This document shows, piece by piece, positions 8,614 to 16,452 of a stretch of DNA of 38,842 nucleotides. The notes under the pieces were generated by a model. It was not told the DNA's origin. It ran no database searches and saw only the letters and a program-made list of their open reading frames with translations. The stretch covers positions 1 through 38,842 of the forward strand of contig JANYIW010000031.1 in assembly GCA_025358645.1 (NCBI GenBank), written 5' to 3'. The translations under genes were made by a program, and so were the position numbers. Positions within the stretch are counted from its first letter, which is position 1. Every line of letters starts with the position of its first letter. This stretch comes from Bacteroidales bacterium. GTDB lineage: Bacteria > Bacteroidota > Bacteroidia > Bacteroidales > VadinHA17.

Positions 8614-10230
8614 ATGAAAAATAGGAACCTCAGGTACAGTTGGATAATAATTTTCTTCTTTTGTTTTTCCCTGTTCACCCATGCTCAGTACTCTGATGTT
8701 GATAATGATGGGCCTGGTTATGGTGAGAATTGTACTACTATTATGGTAGGGAAACGTGCCTCAAGTGACGGGTCAGTGATGACTTCCCACAGCTGTGACG
8801 GGAATTACAGAACATGGCTTGAGATCTACCCCCATCAGAAATTTGATCATGGAACAATGCACCCTGTGTACTCAGGAATGCTTCATACCGAAGAGTCCTG
8901 GGGCATGACTAAGGTGACATTAAAGGGAGAAATACCTGAGCTCTCAGAGACCTATTCATTTCTGAATACAGCTTATCCCTGCCTTAATGAAAAGCAACTG
9001 GCTATAGGAGAAACAACAATTTACGGAAGGGAAGAACTTATAAATGCAGATGGAATGTTTTATATTGAGGAGCTTGAAAAGATAGCTCTCCAAAGGTGCA
9101 AAACAGCCAGGGAAGCAATAGCTCTTATCGGCAGGTTAGCAGAAGAATATGGATACGCGGATCTGGCGGAGTGTATAACCGTAGCTGATCCTAAAGAGGT
9201 ATGGCAACTGGAAATAGCAGGTTCAGGAAAAGGGAAACCATCGTCTATATGGTGTGCCCAAAGAATTCCTGATGAAAATGTAGGAGTGTGTGCCAATATT
9301 CCAAGGATCTCGATTATTGATTTTAAGAATCATGATTATTTCATGTATAGTGCTGATCTGCAAGATGTCGCTAAGAAACTTGGTTATTGGGATGGAAAAG
9401 AACCGCTAAAATTCTGGAAAGTCATAAATGACAAAAAACCATTCGCAATAAGGGAATTTTATATTCTCAGTACACTCGCTCCTTCATTAAATCTTTCTTT
9501 TGATGCTGAAGAACTGCCATTTTCAGTAAAGCCTGAAAAGAAGCAATCACCTCGTGATATTATGAGATTTTTCAGGGAGACTTATGAAGGAACAAAGTGG
9601 GATATGACTAGAAACCTGCTCATTACAGTTAAAGAAAAAGATAAAGATGGGAATGAAATTGAAAGACAGATCAAAACACCCGTCATCAGTAACTGGATGA
9701 ATAATGACCTGCGTACATTACTGAACGAAATAAAGCCCGGACTGATTGAACGCCAGAGAACCATAGCTATAGCAGGATGCTCTTATTCGCATGTTATTCA
9801 ATGCCGCGACTGGCTCCCCGACGAGGTGGGCGCCATAGCCTGGTTTTCATTTGATAACCCTGGTGAGAGCCCAAGAATTCCAATATTTTCAGGAGTCTTA
9901 AGCCTTCCTCCTTCTTTCAATATCTGTGGTCAGTCGCGTTATAGAACTGATGCTGCAATCTGGTCTTTCCGTGAGACAAACAGGCTCGCGACAGTAAACT
10001 GGTCAAAAGGACGGGCGCTTATTGAGCCTGCTATACAGGAATTTGAAGATAAGGCATTTGCAGAGTTACCATTTGTGGAAAAAAAGGTTGTTGAATTAGT
10101 AAAAGATGGGAAAAATGAAGATGCTAAGAAATATGTCACTTCTTATACAAATAGCTTTGCTGGCGCTGCAATTAGCAGGTGGGAAGAGATGAAAGTTACT
10201 TTGTGGGGTATGTTCGGGAGAGGGTTTTAA
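8614..10230 (+). CDS. C69-family dipeptidase (PepD-like), secreted
   Basis: 538 residues from the start chosen here. The frame is open from 8494, but the promoter lies inside that extension, and ATG 8614 puts the signal peptide first: basic KNRNLR, a hydrophobic stretch, then a likely cleavage after THA. The mature enzyme begins shortly before GENCTTIMVGKRASSDGS, where the cysteine is the autocatalytic N-terminal nucleophile of the C69/Ntn-hydrolase family. Known members are dipeptidases of broad specificity. Export suggests that it supplies amino acids from peptides outside the cytoplasm, which would suit the fermentation operon next door. ATG 8593 is an alternative start. The next gene begins 17 bases downstream. 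Confidence 0.85.
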   Translation: MKNRNLRYSWIIIFFFCFSLFTHAQYSDVDNDGPGYGENCTTIMVGKRASSDGSVMTSHSCDGNYRTWLEIYPHQKFDHGTMHPVYSGMLHTEESWGMTKVTLKGEIPELSETYSFLNTAYPCLNEKQLAIGETTIYGREELINADGMFYIEELEKIALQRCKTAREAIALIGRLAEEYGYADLAECITVADPKEVWQLEIAGSGKGKPSSIWCAQRIPDENVGVCANIPRISIIDFKNHDYFMYSADLQDVAKKLGYWDGKEPLKFWKVINDKKPFAIREFYILSTLAPSLNLSFDAEELPFSVKPEKKQSPRDIMRFFRETYEGTKWDMTRNLLITVKEKDKDGNEIERQIKTPVISNWMNNDLRTLLNEIKPGLIERQRTIAIAGCSYSHVIQCRDWLPDEVGAIAWFSFDNPGESPRIPIFSGVLSLPPSFNICGQSRYRTDAAIWSFRETNRLATVNWSKGRALIEPAIQEFEDKAFAELPFVEKKVVELVKDGKNEDAKKYVTSYTNSFAGAAISRWEEMKVTLWGMFGRGF

Positions 10231-10247
10231 GTCTGATAATTCAATAT

Positions 10248-11336
10248 ATGGCATTGACAATAAAAGAGATACTTGAGAAGGATATTTTTACAAGGGAAGA
10301 TATTATATTACTTCTGCAATCCAAAGGCGAAGAGAGAACTCGTTTATTTAAAAAATCTGCTGAAATCAAAGAAAAATATATAGGTAATAAGGTATGGTTC
10401 AGAGGGTTAATTGAATTTTCAAATATATGTAGTAAAGATTGTCTCTACTGTGGAATAAGAAAAGGAAATATAAATTTAACCAGATATAATCTCTCCGATG
10501 AAGAAATACTTACGGCTGCTAAATTTGCTTATACTAACCGTTACGGATCTATCGCTCTTCAATCAGGAGAGCTTGAGAGCACATTTGTAACAACCAGGAT
10601 TGAAAACCTTCTACATAAGATAAAAGAACTCTCGCGTGGAGAACTTGGTGTGACCTTATCAGTTGGAGAACAAGAGCCTGATGTGTACAAAAAATGGTAT
10701 GACGCAGGGGCACACCGTTATCTATTACGTGTTGAAGCGACCAGCCAGTCGCTTTACAACAAGATACATCCAAATGATCCAAAACATGATTTCAATCACA
10801 GGCTTAACTGCCTTAAAAGTCTTCAGGATATTGGTTATCAGACTGGCACCGGCGTCATGATCGGATTACCATTTCAAACAATGGATGATCTTGCAGGAGA
10901 CCTGCTCTATATGAAAAATTTTAACATCGACATGTGTGGAATGGGGCCATATATTGAACATGCCGACACTCCTCTTATTGAACATTCAGAAAAACTAATG
11001 TCTCTGAAGGATAGATTTGATCTCACACTTAAGATGATTGCCATAATCAGGATAATGATGAGAGATATTAATATTGTAGCTGCAACTGCTCTTCAGGCAA
11101 TTGATCCTATTGGCAGGGAAAAGGCAATTAAGATTGGCGCTAATATCCTTATGCCAAATATAACTCCGGGTAAATATCGTGACAGCTATAAACTATATGA
11201 TAATAAGCCTTGTACAGACGATTCAGCAGAAGATTGTCAGAGTTGCCTCGAGGCCCGCGTCGGCCTTGCTGATGCAGAAGTAATATATGGTGAGTGGGGC
11301 GATTCAAAACATTACAGTGAAAGAAGAGGTAATTAA
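10248..11336 (+). CDS. hydE: [FeFe]-hydrogenase maturase HydE (radical SAM)
   Basis: 362 residues from ATG 10248; a longer frame from 10179 would overlap the peptidase gene by 52 bases and adds 23 residues not typical of HydE. The radical-SAM cluster motif is CSKDCLYCGIRKGN, followed by the HydE-type barrel (LQSGELES, VGEQEPDVYKKWYDAGAHR). HydE acts with HydG and HydF to build the [2Fe] subcluster, working on the cysteine-ligated iron dicarbonyl cyanide synthon made by HydG. It follows the peptidase closely and is separated from the next gene by a promoter and attenuator, so it may belong to a separate transcript from the genes downstream. Confidence 0.92.
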   Translation: MALTIKEILEKDIFTREDIILLLQSKGEERTRLFKKSAEIKEKYIGNKVWFRGLIEFSNICSKDCLYCGIRKGNINLTRYNLSDEEILTAAKFAYTNRYGSIALQSGELESTFVTTRIENLLHKIKELSRGELGVTLSVGEQEPDVYKKWYDAGAHRYLLRVEATSQSLYNKIHPNDPKHDFNHRLNCLKSLQDIGYQTGTGVMIGLPFQTMDDLAGDLLYMKNFNIDMCGMGPYIEHADTPLIEHSEKLMSLKDRFDLTLKMIAIIRIMMRDINIVAATALQAIDPIGREKAIKIGANILMPNITPGKYRDSYKLYDNKPCTDDSAEDCQSCLEARVGLADAEVIYGEWGDSKHYSERRGN

Positions 11337-11387
11337 TTTAAAAAAATATTTTTTGAAAATAAATTATGTATTTTTAAGCATCCTTCC

Positions 11388-11418
11388 TTTCCTTTTGTAC
11401 AAAATTACAGTAATTTTG
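11388..11418 (+). promoter_or_regulatory. Promoter upstream of the Tyr leader
   Basis: TAATTTTG at 11411-11418 is an exact match to the Bacteroidota -7 box TAnnTTTG. TTTC at 11388-11391 matches three of four bases of the -33 box with 19-base spacing. Transcription would start near 11425, about 10 bases before the leader ATG at 11436. This spacing is what an attenuated leader transcript needs. Confidence 0.5.
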
Positions 11419-11435
11419 AACTCAGATATTAAGCA

Positions 11436-11495
11436 ATGGGCATTATTAAATTGAAAATTGATATTTATTATTATTATTATTGCAGACAGATTTAA
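11436..11495 (+). CDS. Tyrosine-rich leader peptide (putative attenuator)
   Basis: A 19-residue ORF, MGIIKLKIDIYYYYYCRQI, ends in TAA at 11493-11495. Five consecutive TAT (Tyr) codons occupy 11466-11480. It lies between a promoter-like box and an intrinsic terminator upstream of a tyrosine phenol-lyase-like gene. Runs of one codon near the end of a short leader are the signature of ribosome-mediated attenuation. The run is also a TTA/TAT microsatellite in AT-rich DNA, so chance cannot be excluded from one sequence. Changes in repeat number would stay in frame and alter only the number of Tyr codons. Confidence 0.6.
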   Translation: MGIIKLKIDIYYYYYCRQI

Positions 11496-11574
11496 GTAAG
11501 TCCTGTAATAAATAAGTGTCTACAATACACTTTGCAAAATATAAGGCTTACCGGAGAAATGGTAAGCCTTTTTT
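11496..11574 (+). promoter_or_regulatory. Antiterminator / terminator switch
   Basis: GTAAGTCCT at 11496-11504, immediately after the leader stop codon, can pair with AGGCTTAC at 11544-11551 with a single bulged T. The second strand is the 5' arm of the terminator, so the two structures exclude each other. A small hairpin, AAGTGT 11514-11519 with ACACTT 11527-11532, sits in the enclosed loop. A ribosome that reaches the stop codon would cover the first arm and allow termination. One stalled in the early Tyr codons would leave it free and permit read-through. A weak all-A/U pairing of 11462-11471 with 11505-11514 could serve as the protector helix. Confidence 0.55.
11543..11574 (+). terminator. 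Intrinsic terminator in the leader
   Basis: A perfect 10-base-pair stem, AAGGCTTACC (11543-11552) and GGTAAGCCTT (11561-11570), has an 8-base loop and runs into six T (11569-11574). It ends only 30 bases before the next start codon and about 200 bases after the hydE stop. It could simply end the hydE transcript, but the promoter-like box, leader peptide and alternative pairing in front of it favour an attenuator. Confidence 0.8.
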
Positions 11575-11604
11575 ATTAAACCATATAATCAACTTACAAT
11601 AATT

Positions 11605-13071
11605 ATGGAAAAAACTCAGAAAAAAGGTACTGTAAAGTTCTTCAATGGGAAACAGATCCCGCTTGAAATGCACAAAGTACGGATCGTACAATCTTTAAAA
11701 CTTGTTCCGGTTGAACGTCGTCTGGAAGCAATCGGCGAGGCAGGATACAACTCTTTCCTGATGGGAACAAAAGATATTTTTCTTGATATGCTTACAGACA
11801 GTGGTACAAATGCAATGAGTGATGAACAACTCTCAAAAATGTTCGTTGCAGATGATGCTTATGCAGGTTCACAGAGCTTTGTCAAATTTCAGAAAAGTGT
11901 ATCACATGTTTTCGGAAAAAACCTCTTATTACCTGTTCATCAGGGAAGGGCTGCTGAAAATATTATTTCACAAATTTTCGTCAGACAGGGATCTGTAATC
12001 CCAATGAACTATCATTTTACAACCACTCTTGCTCATATACAGCTTAACGGCGGCAGGGTAGTGGAACTTTTCACACCTGAGGCGATGAAGATTAAAAGCG
12101 CCCATCCCTTCAAAGGTAATATTGACGTTGTCCGTCTTGAGGAGCTGATTAAGAAGACAGGTACTGAAAATATTCCATTTATACGTATGGAAGCCTCAAC
12201 AAACCTTATTGGTGGTCAGCCATTCTCTATGGACAATCTTAAGAATGTCAGAAGAGTAGCTGATAAGTATAAATTAATTATAGTGTTAGACGCAAGTCTT
12301 ATAGGCGAAAACGCATTTTTCATTCAGAAACGTGAACAAGGTTACGAAGAGCGATCTATAGGATTCATCCTTAAAGAGATGTGCGACCTTTGCGACATGG
12401 TCTATTTTTCAGGACGTAAAGTCAGTTCTTCACGCGGTGGAGCCATCTGTACCAACAATATTGACCTATATAATAAGATGAAAGACCTTGTACCGCTTTA
12501 TGAAGGATTTCTTACTTACGGTGGAATATCAATCAGGGAAATTGAAGCAATGACTGTGGGATTATATGAAACTCTTGACGAGGATGTTGTAGGACAGTCA
12601 CCATCTTTTATCAATTACGCGGCAAATGAACTCGACAAGCTTGGTATTCCTGTAATTTTACCAGGAGGAGCGCTCGGATGTCATGTAGACGCTAAACAAT
12701 TTCTCGCGCATATTCCACAAGCTGATTACCCTGCAGGGGCATTGGTAGCTGCCTTTTATATTATCTCCGGTATTCGCGGTATGGAACGTGGTACAATGAG
12801 CAGCATACGTGACGAACAGGGAAATGATATACTTGCAGACCTTGAACTTATGAGGCTTGCATTTCCAAGACGGGTTTTTACTTTGTCGCAGGTTGAATAT
12901 CTTATTGACAGACTAAACTGGCTATTCCACAACAAGGAACTCGTTGGTGGAATAAAGTTTGTCGAAGAACCACCTGTTCTGCGTTTCTTTACAGGAAGAT
13001 TGGCCCCTATTGGAAACTGGCCTGAAAAACTCGTTGCAAAATTCAAGGCCGACTTTGGGGATAGCCTATAG
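11605..13071 (+). CDS. Tyrosine phenol-lyase / tryptophanase family PLP enzyme
   Basis: 488 residues, full length for the beta-eliminating lyase family. Compared from memory with Citrobacter tyrosine phenol-lyase (TPL), the pocket agrees at Tyr86 (Y71), Arg115 (R100), Asn200 (N185), Asp229 (D214), Lys272 (PLP lysine K257) and Arg422. The two residues that select phenol over indole are also TPL-like: Thr139 in HFTTT (T124) and Arg395 in MERG (R381). One important residue differs: Arg217 of TPL, which contacts the PLP phenolate, is Leu232 here. The sequence around the lysine, SGRKVSSSRGG, is also unlike SGKKD. TPL reversibly converts tyrosine to phenol, pyruvate and ammonia; the reaction here is uncertain. 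It lies between hydE and hydG behind a Tyr-codon leader. Confidence 0.75.
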   Translation: MEKTQKKGTVKFFNGKQIPLEMHKVRIVQSLKLVPVERRLEAIGEAGYNSFLMGTKDIFLDMLTDSGTNAMSDEQLSKMFVADDAYAGSQSFVKFQKSVSHVFGKNLLLPVHQGRAAENIISQIFVRQGSVIPMNYHFTTTLAHIQLNGGRVVELFTPEAMKIKSAHPFKGNIDVVRLEELIKKTGTENIPFIRMEASTNLIGGQPFSMDNLKNVRRVADKYKLIIVLDASLIGENAFFIQKREQGYEERSIGFILKEMCDLCDMVYFSGRKVSSSRGGAICTNNIDLYNKMKDLVPLYEGFLTYGGISIREIEAMTVGLYETLDEDVVGQSPSFINYAANELDKLGIPVILPGGALGCHVDAKQFLAHIPQADYPAGALVAAFYIISGIRGMERGTMSSIRDEQGNDILADLELMRLAFPRRVFTLSQVEYLIDRLNWLFHNKELVGGIKFVEEPPVLRFFTGRLAPIGNWPEKLVAKFKADFGDSL

Positions 13072-13130
13072 ACAAAGAAATTATTTTATTCAAGAATAAT
13101 CCACAGCTTTATTCAGGATATTGATTTTAT

Positions 13131-13148
13131 TGTTATTTTTGTAACACG
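13131..13148. promoter_or_regulatory. Candidate Rex operator over a promoter box
   Basis: TTGTTATTTTTGTAACAC matches 11 of the 14 fixed positions of the Rex consensus TTGTTAA-N4-TTAACAA. It overlaps TATTTTTG (13135-13142), a perfect -7 box, but no good -33 box was found. It lies about 80 bases upstream of the TM1266-type gene and hydG. Rex would be expected to block this promoter when NADH is low. Confidence 0.45.
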
Positions 13149-13229
13149 ACTTTTCTTAGAAACTGTAAGTACTGTTTCAAAGTATGTCGTAATCACTTTT
13201 ATCGTATATCCAATCCAAAAGAACATCTG

Positions 13230-13523
13230 ATGGAAAAGAGAATTGGTACAATTACAATCTTAATCAAAGGCAAAATCTCAGTATCTGCAGTCAATGCCTT
13301 ATTATCTGAATACAGCAGTATAATTCTTGCCCGCCAGGGGCTGCCTCTGCATAATCGGAATATCAATGTAATTTCTCTTGTAATCGAAGGAACAATCGAA
13401 ACAATCAGCGCTCTTACCGGAAAGATTGGACGTTTAAAAGACGTGGAAGTTAAATCTATTCTAACCAAATTCAAGGAGGAGCAAATTAATGAACAAGAGC
13501 GAACGGAACAAGGTATTTATTGA
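13230..13523 (+). CDS. TM1266-family iron-only hydrogenase system regulator
   Basis: 97 residues with the betaalphabetabeta ACT-like pattern of the small protein that accompanies hydEFG in many anaerobes (RIGTITILIKGK, NINVISLVIEGTIETISALT, GRLKDVEVK). The family is called a putative regulator from its genome context and ACT-like fold (related to NikR C-terminal domains); no DNA-binding domain is present. Its 3' end overlaps the hydG start by 35 bases, so the two are very probably co-translated. Confidence 0.85.
   Translation: MEKRIGTITILIKGKISVSAVNALLSEYSSIILARQGLPLHNRNINVISLVIEGTIETISALTGKIGRLKDVEVKSILTKFKEEQINEQERTEQGIY
13473..13480 (+). promoter_or_regulatory. Strong Shine-Dalgarno fixing the hydG start
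   Basis: AAGGAGGA lies 8 bases before ATG 13489 and inside the end of the upstream gene. Such a clear site is unusual in this window and supports the overlapping start for hydG. Confidence 0.6.
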
Positions 13524-14895
13524 CAGGGACAAGCTATATTCACTTATTGAAGGGAAGACACCTGGTGAAAGTGAAACAAATACAATTCTTAATAAAGCAT
13601 TGAAGCTTAAAGGCTTGAATCTTGAGGATGTAGCTTCACTTCTGCGTGTTTCGGATCCATCAGTCATTCATAAAATTATGGATACCGCACATACCGTAAA
13701 GGAGGAGATTTATGGCAGACGTCTGGTGATATTCGCACCTATATATACCGGGAATGCTTGTATAAACAATTGTACTTACTGCTCGTTCAGATCTGATAAT
13801 AAACTCATTAAGCGAAAAGTTCTTACAATGGAGGAGATTGCTGAAGAGACACGTTCTCTCCTTCAGGAAGGTCATAAACGAGTGCTTCTGATCTGCGGTG
13901 AAAGCAAACGTAACGACACCGGCTATATGGTAGAGGCTATAAGAACAACCTATAGTGTCAGAGAACATGAAGGCCGGGATTATGTGCGCCGGATCAATGT
14001 AGAGCTTGCACCTATGGAAGTAGAAGACTTCGCAAAACTGAAAGCTGAAAAAATTGGAACTTATGTATGTTTTCAGGAGACTTATGACCCGTTATTGTAC
14101 AAGGAGTTTCATCCGGCAGACACTAAAAAGGGAGACTATGAATATCGCCTTACTGTTATGGACAGAGCTATGGAAGGAGGAATAAATGATATTGGCATAG
14201 GGGCCTTGCTTGGTTTAATAGACTATCGTTTTGAGATTCTGGCGATAATGGAACATGCGCATCACCTTGAAAGTGCGTTTGGCTGCGGTCCTCATACAGT
14301 GAGCGTTCCCCGAATAGAGTACGCAGTTGGCGCACCCCATTCTGAAAATATTCCATCGAAGGTAAGTGATAATGATTTTAAAAAACTGGTGGCTATAATT
14401 CGTATTGCTCTTCCATATACTGGCATTATCCTGAGCACCAGGGAAAATGATACTATGCGAAATGAGTTATGCGATTATGGGATAAGTCAGGTTTCGGCTG
14501 GATCACGTACCAACCCGGGATCTTATTCTCATGAAGAGGAACAGTCAGGCAGCCAGTTTACCCTGGGTGATCACAGGACACTCGATCAGGTGATTTCATC
14601 ACTTGCCGACGGCGGATATATTCCTTCATTTTGTACAGGATGCTACCGTAAGGGAAGAGTCGGCCAGGATTTTATGGACCTCGCCAAACCCGGACTGATA
14701 AAACAATATTGTATGCCTAACGCCCTTTTTACCTTCAAGGAATATCTCGAAGACTTTGCATTACCGGAGACAAAGGCAAAAGGCTTTGCATTAATAAATA
14801 AACTTGTAGGAGAAGTTGAAAACAATGCACTTCAAACTAAAATATCCGGAAACCTGGTTTCAATCCAGGAAGGACAACGAGATATCTATTTTTAA
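13489..14895 (+). CDS. hydG: [FeFe]-hydrogenase maturase HydG (tyrosine lyase, radical SAM)
   Basis: 468 residues, full length. The radical-SAM motif CINNCTYCSF follows IFAPIYTGNA, and the C-terminal auxiliary-cluster region begins with CTGCYRKGRVGQDFM. HydG cleaves tyrosine to p-cresol and dehydroglycine, then converts the latter to CO and cyanide and releases an Fe(CO)2CN synthon for the H-cluster. It overlaps the regulator gene upstream and converges with the RibF-like gene, the two stops overlapping by 4 bases. No hydF is found in the window, so that gene must be elsewhere. Confidence 0.95.
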   Translation: MNKSERNKVFIDRDKLYSLIEGKTPGESETNTILNKALKLKGLNLEDVASLLRVSDPSVIHKIMDTAHTVKEEIYGRRLVIFAPIYTGNACINNCTYCSFRSDNKLIKRKVLTMEEIAEETRSLLQEGHKRVLLICGESKRNDTGYMVEAIRTTYSVREHEGRDYVRRINVELAPMEVEDFAKLKAEKIGTYVCFQETYDPLLYKEFHPADTKKGDYEYRLTVMDRAMEGGINDIGIGALLGLIDYRFEILAIMEHAHHLESAFGCGPHTVSVPRIEYAVGAPHSENIPSKVSDNDFKKLVAIIRIALPYTGIILSTRENDTMRNELCDYGISQVSAGSRTNPGSYSHEEEQSGSQFTLGDHRTLDQVISSLADGGYIPSFCTGCYRKGRVGQDFMDLAKPGLIKQYCMPNALFTFKEYLEDFALPETKAKGFALINKLVGEVENNALQTKISGNLVSIQEGQRDIYF

Positions 14896-15812
14896 TAAAT
14901 AAGGTCGGCGATCTCTTCTTTTGCCAGATTAATTTTTGAAGCGGACCTGCTATCTGATAGATCAAAAGCGCCATGGATCTTTTTATGAAAAGAAATAGTG
15001 ATTTTACTATCAGTATTAATGTTCTGTTCATCAAATATATTCAGAAGAACTTCTGATGTATCATCCGATCGTCTATGAATTATTGCCATCCCCTTCGAAT
15101 TACTCAACACTGAATCAACTGAAACTGCGTATATCCCTGAAGAGGGGAGAATTTTACATTCTTCCGTAAGTGGAATTTTCACCAGAGAAGGTAGATTTAG
15201 AGCCCCTTCAATCAGCATTTTCTCTGGTTTTCCTATAATTATATAATAGTGATCGAGGTATGCATTTGCTCTCTGAATATAGCCCTCACTTATAGCCTGC
15301 CTGATTTTTGTTGAACTTACAGTCTCGTGGTAAACCTCTTGTTCAGGTATCTCTTCGGCCTCAAAATGATATTTTTCCTGCCAGTCCCATAGTTGTTTAT
15401 AGTCACCTTCTTTATTGAATCCAAAATGATGATTAAACCCTGCAACGACTACTTTTGCATGAAGAATACCATGAAGAAAATCCCTTACAAATTGTTCACT
15501 TGTTATTTTAGAGAACTCTCTGGTGAATTCTACTATGATAACATTGTCGAGCCCCGCTTTTTCAAGAAGATCCAGCTTTTCTTCCTGTGAATTAATCAGT
15601 TTTAGATCTTTACCGGCTGTTTCAGGATAGAGAACTTTTCTGGGATGCGGATCAAATGTTATGAGTACCGATTCTCCTTCATATTTATCAGCCAGCATCC
15701 GAAGGCGGTTAAGTATGGTTTTATGTCCGATATGAACCCCGTCGAAGGATCCGGTAGTGACTACCGGGTTAATTATATTTTTCGCCTCCCCGAAGCTTCT
15801 GAATATTTTCAT
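14892..15812 (-). CDS. RibF-like FAD synthetase with degenerate flavokinase half
   Basis: 306 residues, the length of bifunctional RibF. The N-terminal nucleotidyltransferase is intact: TTGSFDGVHIGHKTIL (HxGH), ITFDPHPRKVLYP and VSSTKIRQAI. The C-terminal region (about 185-306) has the RibF kinase length, but the usual GxPTAN motif that binds ATP and metal is replaced by GALNLPSL, and the conserved catalytic-glutamate segment is not recognisable. It may therefore be an FMN adenylyltransferase paralogue rather than a riboflavin kinase. It starts 1 base after the rex stop, in the redox operon, where FAD/FMN supply for HydB-type proteins would make sense. Confidence 0.75.
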   Translation of the reverse strand: MKIFRSFGEAKNIINPVVTTGSFDGVHIGHKTILNRLRMLADKYEGESVLITFDPHPRKVLYPETAGKDLKLINSQEEKLDLLEKAGLDNVIIVEFTREFSKITSEQFVRDFLHGILHAKVVVAGFNHHFGFNKEGDYKQLWDWQEKYHFEAEEIPEQEVYHETVSSTKIRQAISEGYIQRANAYLDHYYIIIGKPEKMLIEGALNLPSLVKIPLTEECKILPSSGIYAVSVDSVLSNSKGMAIIHRRSDDTSEVLLNIFDEQNINTDSKITISFHKKIHGAFDLSDSRSASKINLAKEEIADLIY

Positions 15813-15813
15813 G

Positions 15814-16452
15814 TCAAACCTTACCCTGAATTTTATTCTCTTTTACAAAATAGGCAACTTTTTCTATTGAAGTTATCATATCATATTCTTCGAGGTAGAC
15901 GCCGGAAGGTACATTTAAAGGAATAGTTGTAAAATTCAGTATACCTTTTATGCCGAAACGGACAACTTCTTCAGATATTTCTCTTGCGAAATCGGGAGGA
16001 ACTGTCAGAATTCCTATTCTTATGTCAAGCTCTTTTACCAGTCTTTCCATATCAATGTACGGATAACATCTAACCCCTGAAATAACTTTATTAATTTTCT
16101 GCGGATCGTTATCGAATGATGCCACAAGATTCAGCTTTGATCTTTTTCCCTTAAAATAACCTGCGACAGCTCTGCCAAGATTTCCAATCCCGATTACAGC
16201 TACATTCATTGTCGATTCAGAATCTATGATCTTACCAATAGTATCGATAAGCTCCCTGACGTCATATCCTTTTCTGAGAACACTTGAATAACCAATCAGC
16301 ATGAGGTCGCGTCTGACCTGTACAGCAGTGATATGAAGACGTGCGGCCAGATCGTGAGAATAGATAAAGTTTCTTTTTTCGTTAAGGCATTCCAGAAGTG
16401 TTCTTCTGTACTCGCTAAGCCTTTCTATTGTTTTTCCTGGTAATTTCATCAT
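15814..16452 (-). CDS. rex: Redox-sensing transcriptional repressor Rex
   Basis: 212 residues, the standard Rex length. The N-terminal winged helix includes YSHDLAARLHITAVQVRRDL and GYDVREL. The Rossmann domain has GIGNLGRAVAGYF, FDNDPQKI and the C-terminal swapped helix with YFVKENK. Rex binds TTGTTAA-N4-TTAACAA-type operators when NAD+ is high and leaves them when NADH rises. Two candidate operators in this window (24278-24312 and 13131-13148) suggest it controls the local hydrogenase genes. It is 68 bases from the kinase gene upstream and 1 base from the RibF-like gene. Confidence 0.94.
   Translation of the reverse strand: MMKLPGKTIERLSEYRRTLLECLNEKRNFIYSHDLAARLHITAVQVRRDLMLIGYSSVLRKGYDVRELIDTIGKIIDSESTMNVAVIGIGNLGRAVAGYFKGKRSKLNLVASFDNDPQKINKVISGVRCYPYIDMERLVKELDIRIGILTVPPDFAREISEEVVRFGIKGILNFTTIPLNVPSGVYLEEYDMITSIEKVAYFVKENKIQGKV

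Noticed and set aside
10179-10247. Longer HydE start.
   Set aside because: It overlaps the peptidase gene and adds residues not typical of HydE.
11366-11377. A four-codon ORF, Met-Tyr-Phe-stop, upstream of the leader.
   Set aside because: It lies upstream of the promoter box and is trivially short in AT-rich sequence.
11605-13071. Plain tryptophanase call.
   Set aside because: The two residues that separate phenol-lyase from indole-lyase (Thr139, Arg395) are of the TPL type; only a family-level call is kept.
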